A stretch of 64,000 nt of DNA from the NCBI RefSeq assembly GCF_003583765.1, contig NZ_QXQA01000003.1:248001-312000 (forward strand). Direction: 5' to 3'. Every line of letters starts with the position of its first letter. Within the stretch, counting starts at the first letter, position 1. The stretch is from Paenibacillus nanensis. GTDB lineage: Bacteria > Bacillota > Bacilli > Paenibacillales > Paenibacillaceae. This document shows positions 17,831 through 27,575 of the stretch, one piece after another. The translations under genes were made by a program, and so were the position numbers. Below the pieces are notes generated by a model, which did no database searches, had not been told where the DNA came from, and was given only the letters and a program-made list of their open reading frames with translations.

Positions 17831-18648
17831 CCGTAGAAGGCGGAAGAAACCTTCAGCAGATCTTCCCGGTATTTATCGTGGGTCGTGCGGATTAGCGCGG
17901 TGAATACGCCTTCCGTCTCTCTCCGGAGCAATTGCAGCGCTTTGGCGGTGATCCCTCCCGGCACGGCTACCCGCGCCTGAACTTCCTCCGGCGTCATTCG
18001 GCCTTCCGTCAGCAGCAAGCCTGTTCCGAGCAGCATATTGCTGGCCACTTCCATCGCTTCTTTGCGCGGAATGCCCGTTTCTTTCACGGCGGCGTCAACA
18101 AATTGCTGCAGCAGGAACGCCATAAAAGCCGGGCCGCAGCTGGACAGGTCGGAGACGATGCGCGTATAGCTTTCCGCGATGCGGATTGGCTCGCTAATAT
18201 GAGCGAACAGCGACTCCAGCTTTTTTTTGTCCGCTTCTTCCATCTTATCGCCGTAAATGCATAAGGAAGCGCCGCTCCATACCTTGTTGGTGATGCTGGG
18301 AATAATTTTGGCGATTTTACAATTCAGCTCGCCTTCCAGATGCGACACAAGCACCGGGCTTGTGATCGATATAATCGTTTGTTCCGGCCTGACAACAGGC
18401 TTAATATCCTCCACCACGCGGATAAATTCGTGCGGCTTGACGCAAAGGAACACGATATCGCTGCCGCAGGCCACGTCAGCATTCATAAATTCGGCTCTCA
18501 TGCCGGGATACCGGTCGGCTAACGCCTGCGCTTTGGCATAAGTCCGGTTGCTTATTGCAACCTCGGCAGGCGACAGAGCGCCGGAGGCGATGAACGCTTC
18601 GATAAGCAGCGTTCCCATCGAGCCTGTTCCGATAAATCCAACATTCAT
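17809..18648 (-). CDS. comER: ComER, pyrroline-5-carboxylate reductase homologue
   Basis: 279 residues with an N-terminal Rossmann motif GTGSMG (7-12), VKPHE, and the dimerisation part with SSCGPAF and VAVPGGITAKALQLL, as in ProC. Its place divergent from comEA identifies it as ComER, known in Bacillus to affect sporulation and biofilm control rather than being essential for transformation. ATG at 18648 follows TTAAGGAGGGC, and directly upstream of that lies a fourfold hairpin repeat, an unusual 5' leader. Confidence 0.88.
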   Translation of the reverse strand: MNVGFIGTGSMGTLLIEAFIASGALSPAEVAISNRTYAKAQALADRYPGMRAEFMNADVACGSDIVFLCVKPHEFIRVVEDIKPVVRPEQTIISITSPVLVSHLEGELNCKIAKIIPSITNKVWSGASLCIYGDKMEEADKKKLESLFAHISEPIRIAESYTRIVSDLSSCGPAFMAFLLQQFVDAAVKETGIPRKEAMEVASNMLLGTGLLLTEGRMTPEEVQARVAVPGGITAKALQLLRRETEGVFTALIRTTHDKYREDLLKVSSAFYGEEVNGQ

Positions 18649-18664
18649 GATTAGCCCTCCTTAA

Positions 18665-18824
18665 ATGTTTTGCGTAAGCAAAACATACTTCGTAAGCATC
18701 GGCTATGTTTTGCGTAAGCAAAACATACTTCGTAAGCATTGGCTATGTTTTGCGTAAGCAAAACATACTTCGTAAGCATTGGCTATGATTTGCGTAAGCA
18801 AAATGCACTTCGTGAGCATGCGCA
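18665..18824 (-). repeat. Four tandem 40-bp hairpin repeats in the comER leader
   Basis: Units at 18665-18704, 18705-18744, 18745-18784 and a degenerate 18785-18824. Each has ATGTTTTGC, four bases and GCAAAACAT (9-bp arms), then TTCGTAAGCAT on the forward strand. Read toward comER the last hairpin ends at AAACAT and the Shine-Dalgarno TTAAGGAGG follows at once. Related single copies occur at 55546-55576 and 56803-56833. Confidence 0.95.
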
Positions 18825-18922
18825 GCCGGCTTTCGCGTATCGTCTGCTCTTCTAACCTATTCTGCAGGACTTGTTTCTTATGTCACGATTTACCAATCTT
18901 TTTGTAGAAATGAGGGAAAGAA

Positions 18923-19537
18923 ATGAATCATCGAATCGCTGGGCGTGCGAACCGTTTGGGACGCAGTCTTCTATTAGGCGGCTGCTTCATTGGGGCATGC
19001 CTCCTTTTTATCGCCGCGTTTAATCAAAGCGATGATCGGAACCGCGAAGAGGGCTGGGTTCCGCTCAATGCGGCCATGGAGGAGAAGCTGGGAGAGCTTA
19101 AAGAAGGTGTTGAAGCGAATAGTCTAACGCCGGTAGAAGCTCCTGATTCGGAAGCGGATCTGGAAGCGGGGGCGGAAAGGACTGCGGAAGCTGGCGGGAG
19201 CCCCGAGGCAAAGCAAACGGAACAAGCGGATGGGGGGCCAGCGGTAGGACCGCCCGGGGATGCCGCCCCCAATTCGCCGTCTGCCGACAAAGCGGACCCG
19301 CATGAAGCGGGAGCCCCGCTTACGAGCAGAGATGAGGCGGGGAGGCTGGATCTAAACCGGGCGACGGCGGCGGAGCTGGACGAGCTGAAAGGTATTGGCC
19401 CTTCCAAGGCAAAGGCCATTGTTGAGGACCGTGAGAGAAACGGGTATTTTGCCAGCGTGGACGATCTGCTTCGGGTGAAAGGGATCGGCGAAAAGCTGCT
19501 GGCCGGTATAAAAGACAGCGTTGTCACTCGTCCATAA
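18923..19537 (+). CDS. comEA: ComEA, competence DNA receptor (helix-hairpin-helix)
   Basis: 204 residues. A transmembrane anchor (about 13-33) is followed by a long acidic, alanine-, glycine- and proline-rich stretch (about 45-140), then two helix-hairpin-helix DNA-binding motifs (about 141-204: LDLNRATAAELDELKGIGP and VDDLLRVKGIGEKLL). Bacillus ComEA has a folded SLBB/oligomerisation domain where this protein has the low-complexity stretch. GAGGGAAAG precedes the ATG. In Bacillus comEB and comEC follow directly; here metY intervenes. Confidence 0.9.
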   Translation: MNHRIAGRANRLGRSLLLGGCFIGACLLFIAAFNQSDDRNREEGWVPLNAAMEEKLGELKEGVEANSLTPVEAPDSEADLEAGAERTAEAGGSPEAKQTEQADGGPAVGPPGDAAPNSPSADKADPHEAGAPLTSRDEAGRLDLNRATAAELDELKGIGPSKAKAIVEDRERNGYFASVDDLLRVKGIGEKLLAGIKDSVVTRP

Positions 19538-19616
19538 TTATGAGAGAATGGTAGATGATAGCAGACATAATTTGCTAGATTCGGAGAGTCGGGGCTATTC
19601 GTCAACGAAGCTTTAA

Positions 19617-20954
<1,338 letters not shown>

Positions 20955-21085
20955 GTCGGTTGGGATACGCCGCAGGGCTGGCGTCAACCGGCCGTTGCGA
21001 TTACAATAGTAGAAAACGCTGGTTGATTAATAGATAGAAAGTGTTACAAGATGAGCTTTTTGCAGCCAGAGATAGGGAGGACATG

Positions 21086-21616
21086 ATGACTGCCGTAACG
21101 AATGACGCGATCCGAAAGGATTGGGACACCTATTTTATGGATATCGCTTATATGGTTTCGACTCGTTCCCGCTGCCCGCGCAGACATGTTGGGGCTGTGC
21201 TAGTCCAAGGCAAGAAGCTGCTGGGCACGGCTTATAACGGAGCGCCGATGGGCGCGCATGACTGTCTAGAAGCGGGCTGCATGATCGCGGAAGAGGTAGA
21301 GGTGAAGTCGGTGGACGGGAAGGACCAAGTGGTCCGGAAGCAGCGTTGCATCCGCACTATCCACGCCGAGCAGAACCTGCTGTTGTTTACAGACCGCGCG
21401 GACCGCGAAGGCTCGGTCGTTTACGTAACCGACCAGCCATGCTGGACATGCGCCAACATGCTCGCGAACAGCGGCGTGCAGGAAATCGTATACCATCGGG
21501 CTTACCCGAAGGACAGCGAGAAGGTCTATGCGCTTATGGCCCAGCAGGGCATCGCGTTCCGGCAGGTGGAGCATTATGCGCCTCCCGCTCAGGCTTTGAT
21601 GGACGTTACACAATAA
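21086..21616 (+). CDS. comEB: ComEB, dCMP deaminase family
   Basis: 176 residues from the ATG at 21086 (GGAGG five bases before); a neighbouring ATG at 21083 is too close to the ribosome site. Zinc and catalytic residues are H93 and E95 (HAE) and C119/C122 (PCWTC), as in deoxycytidylate deaminases feeding dUMP synthesis. ComEB is not needed for DNA uptake in Bacillus. A terminator follows, separating it from comEC. Confidence 0.93.
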   Translation: MTAVTNDAIRKDWDTYFMDIAYMVSTRSRCPRRHVGAVLVQGKKLLGTAYNGAPMGAHDCLEAGCMIAEEVEVKSVDGKDQVVRKQRCIRTIHAEQNLLLFTDRADREGSVVYVTDQPCWTCANMLANSGVQEIVYHRAYPKDSEKVYALMAQQGIAFRQVEHYAPPAQALMDVTQ

Positions 21617-21644
21617 GGAAGAAACAGGAAATAGAATGCGGGGA

Positions 21645-21689
21645 AGAACCTCGCGCTGCATGGAATGATGCGGCGCGGGGTTCTTTTTT
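21645..21689 (+). terminator. Terminator between comEB and comEC
   Basis: AGAACCTCGCGCTGCAT (21645-21661) folds onto ATGCGGCGCGGGGTTCT (21668-21684) and is followed by a run of T to 21689. It would reduce readthrough into comEC. Confidence 0.85.
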
Positions 21690-21722
21690 GTTATGTCCGC
21701 ATCGAGAAGGAGTGAACCAAAA

Positions 21723-24344
21723 GTGCGATTGATGAATCGAAGGCCGCTGGTGTGGTTCGCGGCCAGCTTTGTTGCGGGCAGTGCCGCGGCGGCGGGACTT
21801 GGCGCGCGCGGCGCCGCTTTTGCGGCGGGAGCGGCTGCGCTGCTCGCGATCGCCGCGGTGATCGGCAGGCAGGCGAGCCGGGGCGTGGCGATCGCCTGCC
21901 TTGTTGGGCTGTGCCTCGCGGCGGGCGAAAGGCTGTGGGCGGATGCGCGGAATGTAACCGCGCTGCCCGCCCTTGCCGCTGCCGCTGAGGCGGAGGGGCC
22001 GAGAGCGGCGTATGCCGCCGACGCGCTCGGCACGATTGTGTCCGCGGTCGAGGTCGACGGCGACCGCGTGCAGTTCCACATGGAGGCATCGGCCATCCAT
22101 GTGGCGGGACAGCCGCCGCTGCGGAAAGCCGGCGAGCGGCTGCTTGTCCAGCTGCGGCTCAGCGCGCAGCCGGAGCAAGAGGCCGCCGCGGCCTGGCAGC
22201 GCGGCGACCAAGTGCGCGTCGCCGGCGAGCTGGCGCGGCCGGCCGAGGCCACGAACCGCGGCGGCTTCGACTACCGCCGCTATCTCCGCAGCCAGGGCGT
22301 CCACTGGCTGCTCAAAGGCAAAGGCGCCGCCGCCGTCACCATAACGGCTCCGGCGGCGGACAGCATCTCCGCGGCCGCTCTGCTCGGCCGCGTAGACGCC
22401 GCGCGCGCATGGCTGGGCGCGCGGCTTGCCGCCTTGTACCCGGAGGATCAGGCCGGCTACATGCAAGGCCTCATCCTCGGCATCCGCGAGGATCTGGATC
22501 CCGAGCAGTTTAACCGTTTCGCGCGGCTTGGCTTAACGCATATTCTCGCGATATCGGGGCTTCATGTCGCGGTATTTATGTACGCGTTCGGCGGACTGCT
22601 GAAGCTTGCGCGGCTGCCGCGCGAGCGGATATTGACCGTGCTGATGGCTGCCGTCCCGCTTTATGTCCTGCTGGCCGGCGCTTCGCCTTCCGTGCTTCGG
22701 GCCGGCGTGATGGCGGTGCTGGGTCTCGTCGCCGCCAGAATGGGCAAGCTGAAGGACGGCTTGCATCTGCTTTCGGCCGCCGCCGTCGCTCTATTGATCG
22801 TGAATCCATATTATTTGGACAGCGTCAGCTTTCAGCTTTCGTTCATCGTAACGTTAGGGTTGATTCTAGGTGTGCCGCCTGTCCGCAGAGCGCTGCCGGT
22901 TTGGCGCAAAGGCGGCTGGCTGCTGGATTTGGCCGCGGTAACGGTGGTCGCCCAGCTTGTCTCCTTCCCGATTACGCTCTACTACTTCAACCAATTCCAT
23001 CTCCTTTCGCTGCTCGCGAACTTTATCCTCGTCCCATTTATCAGCTTCATCGTAATGCCGATCGGAGCTGCGGCTTTGGTACTTTCCTTCCTCTGGGAAG
23101 ACGGGGCTGCCGCTGTCGCGAAGCTTTCCGTATATGCCAATGATTGGTCTTTTGCGCTCGTGAATGAGTTAGCGAAGTTGGATTCTTTTCGTACCATATG
23201 GGGAACGCCTCCGCTTTGGTGGGTTGGAGGTTGTCTGCTTCTCCTGTTGTCCCTCTTCCGCTTACTGGACAATTGGCGCGCTGGCAGGGGGGATAGCGCA
23301 GCTTCCGATAGGGGAAGCCCGGAGGATACGGTGCCTTTGGATGCTCCTGATGCATATGGCGCATCTGCTGCAAACCCGCCGTTCAAACCGACCAAACGCT
23401 CCGCGCTGCAAGCGGTTATCCATGCGGTCGTCGGAACAAGTCTGCTTATGTATGCCTATATGCCGGATGCGTTCGACCGGACGGCCACGGTGAGCTTTCT
23501 TGATGTCGGCCAAGGCGACGCCGCTCTTATTCGTACGCCAACTGGCAAGCATATTCTCATCGATGGCGGAGGGGCGATCTCCTTCTTGAAGCCCGGCGAA
23601 GAGTGGAGGCTGCGAAGCGATCCGTTCGAGGTTGGAAGCAAGGTCGTTGTCCCCCTTCTTATGAAGAGAGGCGTTCATCAGATCGACCTGCTCATTGTAT
23701 CTCATTTAGACAGCGACCATATAAAAGGGTTAATAGCCGTAATTGAAAATATTCCGGTCAAACAGCTCTGGTGGAACGGCACGATGAAGGATTCGGACGA
23801 TGCCGCTCAGCTGATGACAGCGGCGTTGAAAGCCGGTGTAACGCTGTACGCGCCAAAAGCGGGAGATACAGCCCAAGTGGATAAGGCTACGAAGCTGAAC
23901 GTGCTTTGGCCTGCCAAATCCAATGTGGGCGGAAATGAAAAAGTTGAGCTGCTCGACGACCAGAATGAAAGCAGCTTGGTCGTTTCCGCTGCGATTTACG
24001 GTCATACCTTTCTGTTCCCCGGCGATATCTCATCGGGAACGGAAAAAGCAATCGTGAAACAGGAGCGCGCCAAAAGCCCCGAGGCGGCTGCGGCCCTCGC
24101 CCCTGTCTCCGTTCTAAAAGTCGCGCATCACGGCAGCCGGCATTCCACAAGCGATGAGTGGCTGGCTTATTGGAAGCCAGCGGCGGGAGTCATATCTGTC
24201 TCGGCAACAAATACTTACGGGCATCCTCATCCGGACACGCTTCACAGACTTGAGGCGGAAGCCGTTCGGCTGTGGCGCACCGATCTTCACGGGGAAGCAA
24301 GCTTTCTCGTAAAGCCGTCCGGCATTCTATCACGTCCAAAATGA
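21723..24344 (+). CDS. comEC: ComEC/Rec2 DNA uptake channel
   Basis: 873 residues from a GTG at 21723, ten bases after AAGGAG. Order: N-terminal hydrophobic segments and a DUF4131-like OB region, the Competence domain with several membrane helices (about 230-510, starting with QGLILGIRED and ILAISGLHVA), and a C-terminal metallo-beta-lactamase-like nuclease domain (about 590-870, VGQGDAALI, SHLDSDHIKG, VAHHGSRHS). It moves single-stranded DNA through the membrane. The first third is very GC-rich. The metal ligands look intact, unlike in some truncated homologues. Confidence 0.94.
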   Translation: MRLMNRRPLVWFAASFVAGSAAAAGLGARGAAFAAGAAALLAIAAVIGRQASRGVAIACLVGLCLAAGERLWADARNVTALPALAAAAEAEGPRAAYAADALGTIVSAVEVDGDRVQFHMEASAIHVAGQPPLRKAGERLLVQLRLSAQPEQEAAAAWQRGDQVRVAGELARPAEATNRGGFDYRRYLRSQGVHWLLKGKGAAAVTITAPAADSISAAALLGRVDAARAWLGARLAALYPEDQAGYMQGLILGIREDLDPEQFNRFARLGLTHILAISGLHVAVFMYAFGGLLKLARLPRERILTVLMAAVPLYVLLAGASPSVLRAGVMAVLGLVAARMGKLKDGLHLLSAAAVALLIVNPYYLDSVSFQLSFIVTLGLILGVPPVRRALPVWRKGGWLLDLAAVTVVAQLVSFPITLYYFNQFHLLSLLANFILVPFISFIVMPIGAAALVLSFLWEDGAAAVAKLSVYANDWSFALVNELAKLDSFRTIWGTPPLWWVGGCLLLLLSLFRLLDNWRAGRGDSAASDRGSPEDTVPLDAPDAYGASAANPPFKPTKRSALQAVIHAVVGTSLLMYAYMPDAFDRTATVSFLDVGQGDAALIRTPTGKHILIDGGGAISFLKPGEEWRLRSDPFEVGSKVVVPLLMKRGVHQIDLLIVSHLDSDHIKGLIAVIENIPVKQLWWNGTMKDSDDAAQLMTAALKAGVTLYAPKAGDTAQVDKATKLNVLWPAKSNVGGNEKVELLDDQNESSLVVSAAIYGHTFLFPGDISSGTEKAIVKQERAKSPEAAAALAPVSVLKVAHHGSRHSTSDEWLAYWKPAAGVISVSATNTYGHPHPDTLHRLEAEAVRLWRTDLHGEASFLVKPSGILSRPK

Positions 24345-24475
24345 TTCCCTATACGGACCTCTGAAATTTTGGTATTCTTTAAGTTGGAGTTCTCGATGAA
24401 AGAGAGCTTCTGTTAAGATCCGTAACATAGATTGCACAGAAAAATTTAAAAAAAATAAAACTTGAAGTTTAGGTA

Positions 24476-24502
24476 TGCAACATTTAACGCAACCAGTCCG
24501 TC
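24476..24502 (+). promoter_or_regulatory. ECF-type promoter in front of the sigma factor gene
   Basis: TGCAAC (24476-24481) and CGTC (24499-24502), with 17 bases between AAC and CGTC, resemble the bipartite AAC/CGT promoters used by Bacillus extracytoplasmic-function sigma factors. It lies 30 bases before the start and suggests autoregulation. Confidence 0.5.
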
Positions 24503-24531
24503 TGTAAGGTTGCAAGAGAGGAGGATCCTTC

Positions 24532-25083
24532 GTGGTGGTGGAGCCCGGCTTGATCAAAGCCGCCCAATCGGGAGATCGTGAAGCTTTAATCACTCTGTTG
24601 CGTGAGATTGAAACCCATGTTTATCGGACAGCCTACTATATATTAAATAATGAGCAAGACGCGATGGATGCTTCTCAAGAAGCGCTAATCCGCATTTATA
24701 CGAAAATCGGCTCCTATGAGGAGAAGGCGCAGTTCAAAACATGGATCCAGCGCATTGTGACGAATATATGCATTGATAAGTTCAGAAGAAATAAACCAAC
24801 GGTCTCGATAGACGAGCACGAGATGGTATTCCACGAGAAGCAGAACGTAGAGGAGGAAGTGTTGTCCGCTTACGCGCTGCAGGATATCCGGAGCGCGATC
24901 GACAAGCTGCCGGAGCATCACCGTACGGTTGTTGTTCTTCGGTACTTGCAGGATTTCTCCTATAACGAAATCGCGGATTCGCTGGATCTGCCCCTAAATA
25001 CGGTGAAGTCTTATTTGTTCAGGGCCAGGCAGCAGCTGCAAACATTACTGCATGATTATCAGAAAGGTGGTGTCCGGGGATGA
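24532..25083 (+). CDS. ECF RNA polymerase sigma factor
   Basis: 183 residues, region 2 (about 5-80; DAMDASQEALIRIYTKI and FKTWIQRIVTNICID) and region 4 (about 120-175; LPEHHRTVVVLRYLQDFSY and a helix-turn-helix NEIADSLDLPLNTVKSYLF). No region 1 or 3, as for ECF sigma factors. GAGGAGG precedes a GTG at 24532 (further GTGs at 24535 and 24538). The ATGA overlap with the next gene couples it to its anti-sigma. It interrupts the usual comEC-holA neighbourhood. Similar to SigW/YlaC-like factors; exact group unknown. Confidence 0.9.
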   Translation: MVVEPGLIKAAQSGDREALITLLREIETHVYRTAYYILNNEQDAMDASQEALIRIYTKIGSYEEKAQFKTWIQRIVTNICIDKFRRNKPTVSIDEHEMVFHEKQNVEEEVLSAYALQDIRSAIDKLPEHHRTVVVLRYLQDFSYNEIADSLDLPLNTVKSYLFRARQQLQTLLHDYQKGGVRG

Positions 25084-26219
25084 ATTGTCAAGAGGTGATG
25101 GAGCTTATGCATAGACAGCTGGACGGCGATCTGAGCGAAGAAGAGCTCGCCGTCTTGATGAGCCATATCAATCAATGCCCGGAATGCGAGGCAACCTTCG
25201 AACGATTGAAGCGGCTGTCCGCCGAACTCGCGAACCTGCCCAAAGTGACGCCGAAATACAGCTTGGTTGATGCGATTATGCCGGAGCTGGAAAAAATCGA
25301 GCTGCTCTCGAAGCAGGAGGCCGAAGCTCCGAATATTGCGGCATTATCGCCTAATGACGACCCGTCCGTGACAACCCGCCGATTGCAGCGCAAGAGGCGC
25401 TGGCCATCGTGGAGCGCGACGTTCAGCGTGGTGGCTGCGGGTATTGTGGCCGGCTTCTTCATTTTGAACGCTCCGTCTGGCTTTGATGGGGACGCCGCTA
25501 ATCAAGCGGCGGAAAGCTCCGCCGATATCGTTCAGCGAAGCTTAGTGGGCGCTCATGATGCTCAGATGATGAAAACTCCTTCAGCTGGAGCAGGCGAAGA
25601 AGCGGGAGGGGACATTCCGCTTGAAAGCATCGATGTCCGATCCTTTAGCCCCGATTTAAAGAATGATTTATCGGATGGCGGCGGAACTGCCGGCGGCGAC
25701 AAATCCGTTAGCAGCAATACGGCGAAGACTGGGGAAAAGGAATCAGCATCGGCTGAAGAGCCTGCAACGGCACCGAACCCGACCGGAGCGCCTGGCGCCG
25801 GCGCCTTAGGAGTCGTGGAAACACCGGCTGCCGACGAACCGGCAGTTGGCTCGGCAACGGGCAATGAGTCCGGTTCGGCAGCCGGCGAAGAGGCTGCCCC
25901 CGCATCGGGCGGCGAAGTCGAGACGCAGGACCAATTCGACAGCGGCACGCAACCGCCTTACGGAATTGCTAAAACTTCCGAATTCCCGTCGCCAGACGGC
26001 CGTTATGTCGCAAGAGCGGAGGAGTTCGCCATCGTGATCGTATCGGAGGAGAGCGGCGAGACGGTGATGGAGACGCCGAGAAAAAACGGCCAGCATGGAC
26101 AGCTTGTTTGGTCGGAGGACGGCACGGAGCTTTTCTATGAGGTGCATCTCGACCAGGGCGCAACAGAGAAGTATGTCATTCAAACCTCGAATTGGACCGA
26201 AAGGAAAGCTCCGCATTAA
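25080..26219 (+). CDS. Zinc-finger anti-sigma factor with a long extracytoplasmic tail
   Basis: 379 residues. The cytoplasmic head is a zf-HC2 domain with H29, C33 and C36 (HxxxCxxC). A single helix (about 112-130) crosses the membrane. Outside is a long linker rich in Ala, Gly, Glu and Pro (about 150-290), then a C-terminal part with FPSPDGRYVARAEE and LVWSEDGTELFYEVH, resembling single blades of TolB/WD40-like propellers; this may be the sensing module (inference). Regulated intramembrane proteolysis is possible, and an unlinked site-2 protease is present at 42154. It overlaps the sigma gene by four bases. Confidence 0.85.
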   Translation: MNCQEVMELMHRQLDGDLSEEELAVLMSHINQCPECEATFERLKRLSAELANLPKVTPKYSLVDAIMPELEKIELLSKQEAEAPNIAALSPNDDPSVTTRRLQRKRRWPSWSATFSVVAAGIVAGFFILNAPSGFDGDAANQAAESSADIVQRSLVGAHDAQMMKTPSAGAGEEAGGDIPLESIDVRSFSPDLKNDLSDGGGTAGGDKSVSSNTAKTGEKESASAEEPATAPNPTGAPGAGALGVVETPAADEPAVGSATGNESGSAAGEEAAPASGGEVETQDQFDSGTQPPYGIAKTSEFPSPDGRYVARAEEFAIVIVSEESGETVMETPRKNGQHGQLVWSEDGTELFYEVHLDQGATEKYVIQTSNWTERKAPH

Positions 26220-26278
26220 TTCCGAGGGCATACGCGCACAAATAGGCACCCCTTTGAGTATGATATAGCAAGAGAACA

Positions 26279-26396
26279 GTCATCGACGTTAACGCAACGT
26301 CGGATGACCATTCGCAAAGGCGGCGCCATGGAGCTGCCTGCGAGTGTTAATATAAAGGCAAAGGGATGGCCCAGCGGGGCGCATCCCTTTGTTGCC
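26279..26396 (+). other. Two strong hairpins between the anti-sigma gene and holA
   Basis: GTCATCGACGTT (26279-26290) pairs with AACGTCGGATGAC (26296-26308, one bulge), and GGCAAAGGGATG (26357-26368) with CATCCCTTTGTTGCC (26382-26396). Neither has a clean T run. The 209-base gap may hold a weak terminator or a structured 5' leader of holA; no known riboswitch class was recognised. Confidence 0.45.
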
Positions 26397-26428
26397 ATTT
26401 ACATTGCATAGGAGAGAGACCGAAGCGA

Positions 26429-27466
26429 ATGGACATGAAAGAAGCGGTAAAGGAAATAAAAAACGGGAAGTTCCGGCCGGTGTATGTGCTGCATGGCAAA
26501 GACCGCTACCGGATGGAGCAGTTTATTGAGCATTTGACCGGCGCTTTGTTCACTCCGGATGAACGGGAGATGGGCGTTATGAAATACGACACCTCCGAAA
26601 CGCCTCTGGAGGAAGCGGTGATGGAGGCGGAGTCTCCTCCTTTTTTTCTCGAGCGGAAGCTGGTTCTCATTCGGGATTCGTCCGTCATGGCTGCAGGAGG
26701 CAAGGAGAACGCCAAGCTGGAGCATAAGCCTGAGACGATGCTCCGTTACATCGACAACCCATTGGAAACGTCGGTTATCGTTTTTGCCGTTCAAGCCGAG
26801 AAGCTCGATGAGCGCCGGAAGCTGGTGAAGACGTTGAAGGATCGGGGCTCGCTGATCGCGTTCCCGGAGCTCGATACGCCGGAGCTCAAACGGTGGATGA
26901 TACGCAGGGCAGCGGATCAGAAACGGCAAATGGAGGAAGCGGCGGCGGATTTGCTGCTCGTCCGTGTAGGCGTCAATATGGGACAGCTTGCGCAAGAGGT
27001 AGACAAGCTATGTCTGCATGCTGGCGAAGGAGGCTCCATTACCGTGGAGCAGGCGGCTATGCTGACAGCCGCTACGGTCGAGGAGGATGTATTCGCGCTC
27101 ATCGACGCCATTGCCGAGCTGCGTGTAGACAAAGCGCTGGAGCTGTATCGGCAGCTGCTCGTCCGGCGTGAGGAGCCGATTAAGATTGCGGCGTTAATCG
27201 CCCGTCAATTGCGCATTATGCTCCAAATTAAAGAGCTGGAGCAGCATCATTACTCTCCGCAGCAGATGGCTGGCCAGCTCGGGCTGCATCCCTATGCGGT
27301 CAAGCTTGCCGCGGAGAAAAGCCGCAAGTTCAAGACGGCTCGGCTTGGCAAGCTGCTTTCCTCGCTGGCGGATTTGGACTACGGGATGAAAACAGGAGCA
27401 GTCGACAAGACGTTTGGGCTGGAAATGTATCTGCTCGCTCTAAGCTCAGAGAAGAGCGTATCCTAA
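26429..27466 (+). CDS. holA: DNA polymerase III subunit delta (clamp-loader wrench)
   Basis: 345 residues from the ATG at 26429 behind AGGAGAGAG; the longer frame starting at 26366 runs through a hairpin. The family pattern is present: GKFRPVYVLHGKDRYRMEQ near the N-terminus (degenerate Walker-like region), DTSETPLEEAVMEAES-PPFFLERKLVLIRD, and the helical collar region with PIKIAALIARQLRIMLQIKEL. It opens the beta clamp. In Bacillus (yqeN) it sits between comEC and rpsT, as here apart from the inserted sigma pair. Confidence 0.93.
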   Translation: MDMKEAVKEIKNGKFRPVYVLHGKDRYRMEQFIEHLTGALFTPDEREMGVMKYDTSETPLEEAVMEAESPPFFLERKLVLIRDSSVMAAGGKENAKLEHKPETMLRYIDNPLETSVIVFAVQAEKLDERRKLVKTLKDRGSLIAFPELDTPELKRWMIRRAADQKRQMEEAAADLLLVRVGVNMGQLAQEVDKLCLHAGEGGSITVEQAAMLTAATVEEDVFALIDAIAELRVDKALELYRQLLVRREEPIKIAALIARQLRIMLQIKELEQHHYSPQQMAGQLGLHPYAVKLAAEKSRKFKTARLGKLLSSLADLDYGMKTGAVDKTFGLEMYLLALSSEKSVS

Positions 27467-27474
27467 ACATAAAG

Positions 27475-27501
27475 AAGCCGCCGGTTAGGCGGCTTTTTTT
27501 T
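27475..27501 (+). terminator. Terminator after holA
   Basis: AAGCCGCC (27475-27482), five-base loop, GGCGGCTT (27488-27495) and an eight-T run. Confidence 0.92.
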
Positions 27502-27521
27502 CGTTCGGTGTTATGCAAAGG

Positions 27522-27559
27522 AAAATAAAAAAGCTTCGCCCTCTCGGAGGACGAAGCTT
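27522..27559 (-). terminator. Terminator of rpsT
   Basis: On the reverse strand AAGCTTCGTCCTC pairs with GAGGGCGAAGCTT (27531-27559 overall), followed by TTTTTATTTT (27522-27531). Confidence 0.85.
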
Positions 27560-27575
27560 GATGCCGCACGTTAGC

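Noticed and set aside
21266..22466. Long reverse frames over comEB and comEC
   Set aside because: Shadows of the GC-rich comEC start; Arg/Pro/Ala-rich with no start signals.
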